The translations under genes were made by a program, and so were the position numbers. A stretch of DNA of 64,000 bases, from assembly GCA_030533445.1 (NCBI GenBank), contig CM060065.1, forward strand, positions 18,276,474 through 18,340,473. The letters are read 5' to 3'. Within the stretch, counting starts at the first letter, position 1; every line of letters starts with the position of its first letter. The notes under the pieces were generated by a model. It had not been told where the DNA came from, made no database searches, and saw nothing but the letters and a program-made list of their open reading frames with translations. Positions 59,501-64,000 of this stretch are shown here, piece after piece. The DNA is from Cyprinodon diabolis. Lineage: Eukaryota > Chordata > Actinopteri > Cyprinodontiformes > Cyprinodontidae.

Positions 59501-61052
59501 AAAGGGGGAAGAAAATCCCTCTTTAATACCAGATGCATCTATATATAAAGGGCAACTGTTATTTATTGAATCCACCAAGTTACTTAAGAGCCTGCAGGAT
59601 TTATAACTAAATCCAGTGAGAAGGTTGCTTAGCTGTTCTACCAACGCATCACCATTTATCTGATTGAAAACCAATCCCTTATTATTTTCCTGCCAGCGTG
59701 AGGTTAGTCCCCTCAAACACTTTCAATTCCTCCCTTGCGGATAGGTTTCCATATTACCCGCGGTTAATTATTCATGCATGCTCGCTTGGCGCCTCAATCG
59801 GAAAATAAAGCAAACCCTTCTGGGCTCCTGATACGGAATAACACTGTGACCTCTCTGCTGAACCCAGCTGTATTGTTCGTTTGTCTCCTGCTGCTAGTAA
59901 GAAAGAAACTGGAGCCCAGGTGGAGTTCATTTCCTTCATGTGTAAAACAGCATCTCTTGCACAGCACACGCCTATAAACAGCCAACAGAGTGTGCGTAGG
60001 GCCTGAAGAGCTCGGTAAAGTCTCTTTTGTAATGTGCAAAATGATATCTCTGCAGTGTAACAGTCTCTATTACAGTGGAGGAAGAGATTGTCTTACCCTG
60101 CGGATTTGCTTCAAAGAACACAACAGATGAGCCCGGGTCTGCTTGCTATGGACTTTTAGAGCTCATGATTATCTACAAGATGAGAATTGTAACAGCTAAA
60201 CTAGAGGACAGAAGCAGGCAGCGCAGGGTGTAAAAGCTCTGGTGCCATCTGAAGACAAGTCCAATTTGTTCAAGAATAATTTTTAAAATATACAAACTTT
60301 CTATTTGTATGACAGCAATTGTTTTTTACCGCCTGAGAAGGCTTCTCCAAAATACATATTGCTGGGTTATTTCCCCGACACATTTTCTATCAGATGAAAG
60401 CCAAAGCACCCATAATGATACCTTGATGCTTTCATTTTATTCATAACCCGAGTGGAACAGGAGGATACATTATAACACAAAACACACGACAAACCTGCAG
60501 TTACTATTAATTTGTTTATTCGGATGCATCCATTTAACAAATATTTAAAACATATACAGTAGATATGTCTTTGACAAAAGAAATTGGAGCTTATGTGATT
60601 TTTTTTTGTTGTATTTTTGCATCATGTGCAAGCCCTTTGAAAAGTTAGTCCTACGGGTGTTGATGCTTAAAAGTTCAGGAAGCACTCTAGATTCTTGCAG
60701 AAAGTTGAGCCATTAGGGACGAGAACACTGAAGATGGAAGAGAAAGTCAATTATTACATTAAAAAGAAAAACAACCAGTACTGCATTTTTTGGGCATCTT
60801 GTCATGAAATAGTTGGAGACATTGATCGCCAGCAGAGGATATAACAGCGGTGGTAAGAAGATTTATACGTTAAAAAAAAAAACCCCAAACAAAACAACAG
60901 ACTTTCCTCTATTCTTATTATTGTAGGAATTGAAAAAGGAAAAAATATTTCTATAGTGCAACAAAAAGAAATAGAATTGAATAAAACTGTCAAAGTACAA
61001 AACAACATTGGAGCGTAATTATGAGCGAAAACACAATTTGTCATTAATTTAC
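56541..61052. other. Gene-free stretch before TDRD3; holds its 3' UTR
   Basis: No gene is supported in most of it. Part of 60400-61050 should be the 3' UTR of TDRD3 or an intron in it. A repeat-poor stretch at about 59690-59830 with homeodomain-like and octamer-like words might be regulatory. A TAGAATAGAATAG repeat near 58990 looks like an old element. Confidence 0.5.
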
Positions 61053-61075
61053 CTGTCAGTGTAAACACAGAAACA

Positions 61076-62775
<1,700 letters not shown>

Positions 62776-62912
62776 CTGCAGAGAACCCAAAAACAAGACA
62801 ATACAGCATTTCAAACTTTTATTTTTATTCTGTCAATGTTAATAAATATGTAATCTAAACCTCACCACTAAAAAGAAAATGGGAATGAAGCATAAGGCTA
62901 AAGCCTTCATTG

Positions 62913-62915
<3 letters not shown>

Positions 62916-62944
<29 letters not shown>
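62916..62944. repeat. Poly-A tract
   Basis: 29 consecutive A residues within the TDRD3 intron; no retroposed gene is seen beside it. Confidence 0.97.
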
Positions 62945-62949
<5 letters not shown>

Positions 62950-63107
62950 CTAAAGTGTTGTATCCAAGCAGGTTAATGGAAAGTTGAGTGGAAGGAAAAA
63001 CCACAGCCTTTAGGGTCGAGTAAAGCACGTTTATGGGTTGGACTGGAGCTGTTGTGGATGTAGACTAAAACAATTCCAAGTAGTCTTGTCTTTAACACCT
63101 CAATCAA

Positions 63108-63238
63108 ATTATTAGGTAATTATCATGACTGCAGAGAACTGGAGGAAGAGATTCAGCCATTTGATTCAGGGGTGTTGGACCAGGGACAAGTTTGAGGAAA
63201 CCAGCCCTCGCGCACTTGAGTTTTGACACCCCTGGCAT
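63108..63238. repeat. Fragment of a common fish repeat (GGGGTGTCAA-type end)
   Basis: It contains GATTCAGGGGTGTTGGACCA, CCAGCCCTCG and ends GAGTTTTGACACCCCTGG. I recognise the combination of a GTGTTGGACCAGGGA block and a TTTGACACCCCT terminus from an abundant teleost non-autonomous DNA element. Only one end is clear. Confidence 0.55.
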
Positions 63239-64000
63239 GAAGTCTGGGAAACATGGGAGAGGGACAGAAGTACAGCTTCTACAGTCTGAGATGATTTGTG
63301 GAGTCATGCCTTCTGATCCAGGTTTAATGCCAAGTCAGCTCACCCAAGTTCAGGGAAATCCTATATCACATCATGCTTCCATCTGCTTACAGGTTTTGTT
63401 GAGATGCTCATTTCATTTCTAATCAAACTGAATAAAATGGATTTATCGATCCTATTATCTATAACCTTCGTTAGTAAACTCAACTTTGGTCTTTTTATAA
63501 CTGTAAACCACAATTAACAAAATTACCTGAAATCCTTTAAATACATCACCAAGAATGAATTATATTAGTATTTAATGAGATGCATCAATATACAAGAAGT
63601 TCATTATCTGAATTAGCTCCTCATCTTCATCACCAAAATATTTCCTTATAAAACTGCAAAAAGGAAAATAAATGAGGCGAATAGATGCCTGCACTATTAA
63701 TCTGAATCTCATGTTTTAACACATTCCGTGTTTCAGGTCAAGCTCATTTCTCTATGTAGGACATTTGAAAAGCATCAGAAATGTATTTATTTCTCCAAGC
63801 ATGTTAATATGTGTGTTTTGTGTTCATTATAAATCTTAGCCCATCTTAAACAGGCATTGTACTTTAGCTAAAAGGGAGAGGCCCTCTGGACCAAGTGTGA
63901 TTTATGTACAAAAAATAAAGATGCTCAATAGGACTAAGTGAGTTTCAAGTTGCTAAAGTATGATTTTCTGTTAGGAAAAACTTGTACAGCATAACTGAAG

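Larger units (their letters stand above)
62776..64000. other. TDRD3 intron, right edge
   Basis: No further TDRD3 exon was recognised, so this should be intron of that gene. It holds a 29-bp A run (62916-62944) and a fish repeat near 63110. Confidence 0.6.

Overview
This window looks like nuclear DNA of a bony fish (teleost, probably a percomorph). It is AT-rich and gene-poor, and is littered with teleost-type repeats: Tc1 relics, hAT-type MITEs, non-LTR retrotransposon tails, tRNA-derived SINEs and one chromodomain Ty3/gypsy LTR element. Two vertebrate genes can be recognised. They are PCDH20 on the + strand (coding exons 27578-27619 and 27973-30594) and the 3' part of TDRD3 on the - strand (four coding exons between 61076 and 62775; the 5' part lies beyond the right edge). 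These two genes are also convergent neighbours on human chromosome 13q21, so the window appears to preserve an old vertebrate gene pair. Species cannot be fixed from the sequence alone.

Layout. 1-19.5 kb is a gene desert with a dead Tc1-like transposase (about 2.0-2.9 kb), a probable old LTR invaded by a SINE (3.0-3.8 kb), a helicase-like relic (7.8-8.0 kb), a probable solo LTR (8.9-9.4 kb), a LINE 3' end (11.3-12.1 kb), a hAT-type MITE (16.2-16.6 kb) and another LINE tail (18.6-19.1 kb). 19566-25354 is a complete but broken LTR retrotransposon with two 715-bp LTRs, a perfect 5-bp target duplication (CATTA), a primer-binding site that can pair with the predicted transcript start (Tf1/sushi-style self-priming), gag with a zinc knuckle, pol with PR-RT-RH-IN and a C-terminal chromodomain. 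Its frames are interrupted several times and the RT active site reads YIDE. 25.4-27.4 kb is unique-looking DNA upstream of PCDH20.

30.6-61.0 kb is the PCDH20-TDRD3 interval. It carries a SINE (39.7 kb), a LINE fragmented around another helicase-like relic (42.4-45.2 kb), three abutting palindromes (42333-42423), a LINE tail (46.1-46.7 kb), three hAT-type MITEs with identifiable 8-bp target duplications (46.8, 47.8 and 56.1 kb), a degraded tRNA-Cys-like sequence (51.88 kb), microsatellites, and several repeat-poor stretches that could be conserved regulatory elements.

How the genes work: PCDH20 is a cell-surface cadherin with a short cytoplasmic tail, expected in the nervous system. TDRD3 is a Tudor-domain RNA-associated adaptor that reads methylarginine. 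They are neighbours, not pathway partners. I found no clearly new biological system. The observations most worth checking are the triple palindrome, the self-priming complementarity of the LTR element and the two helicase-like relics.
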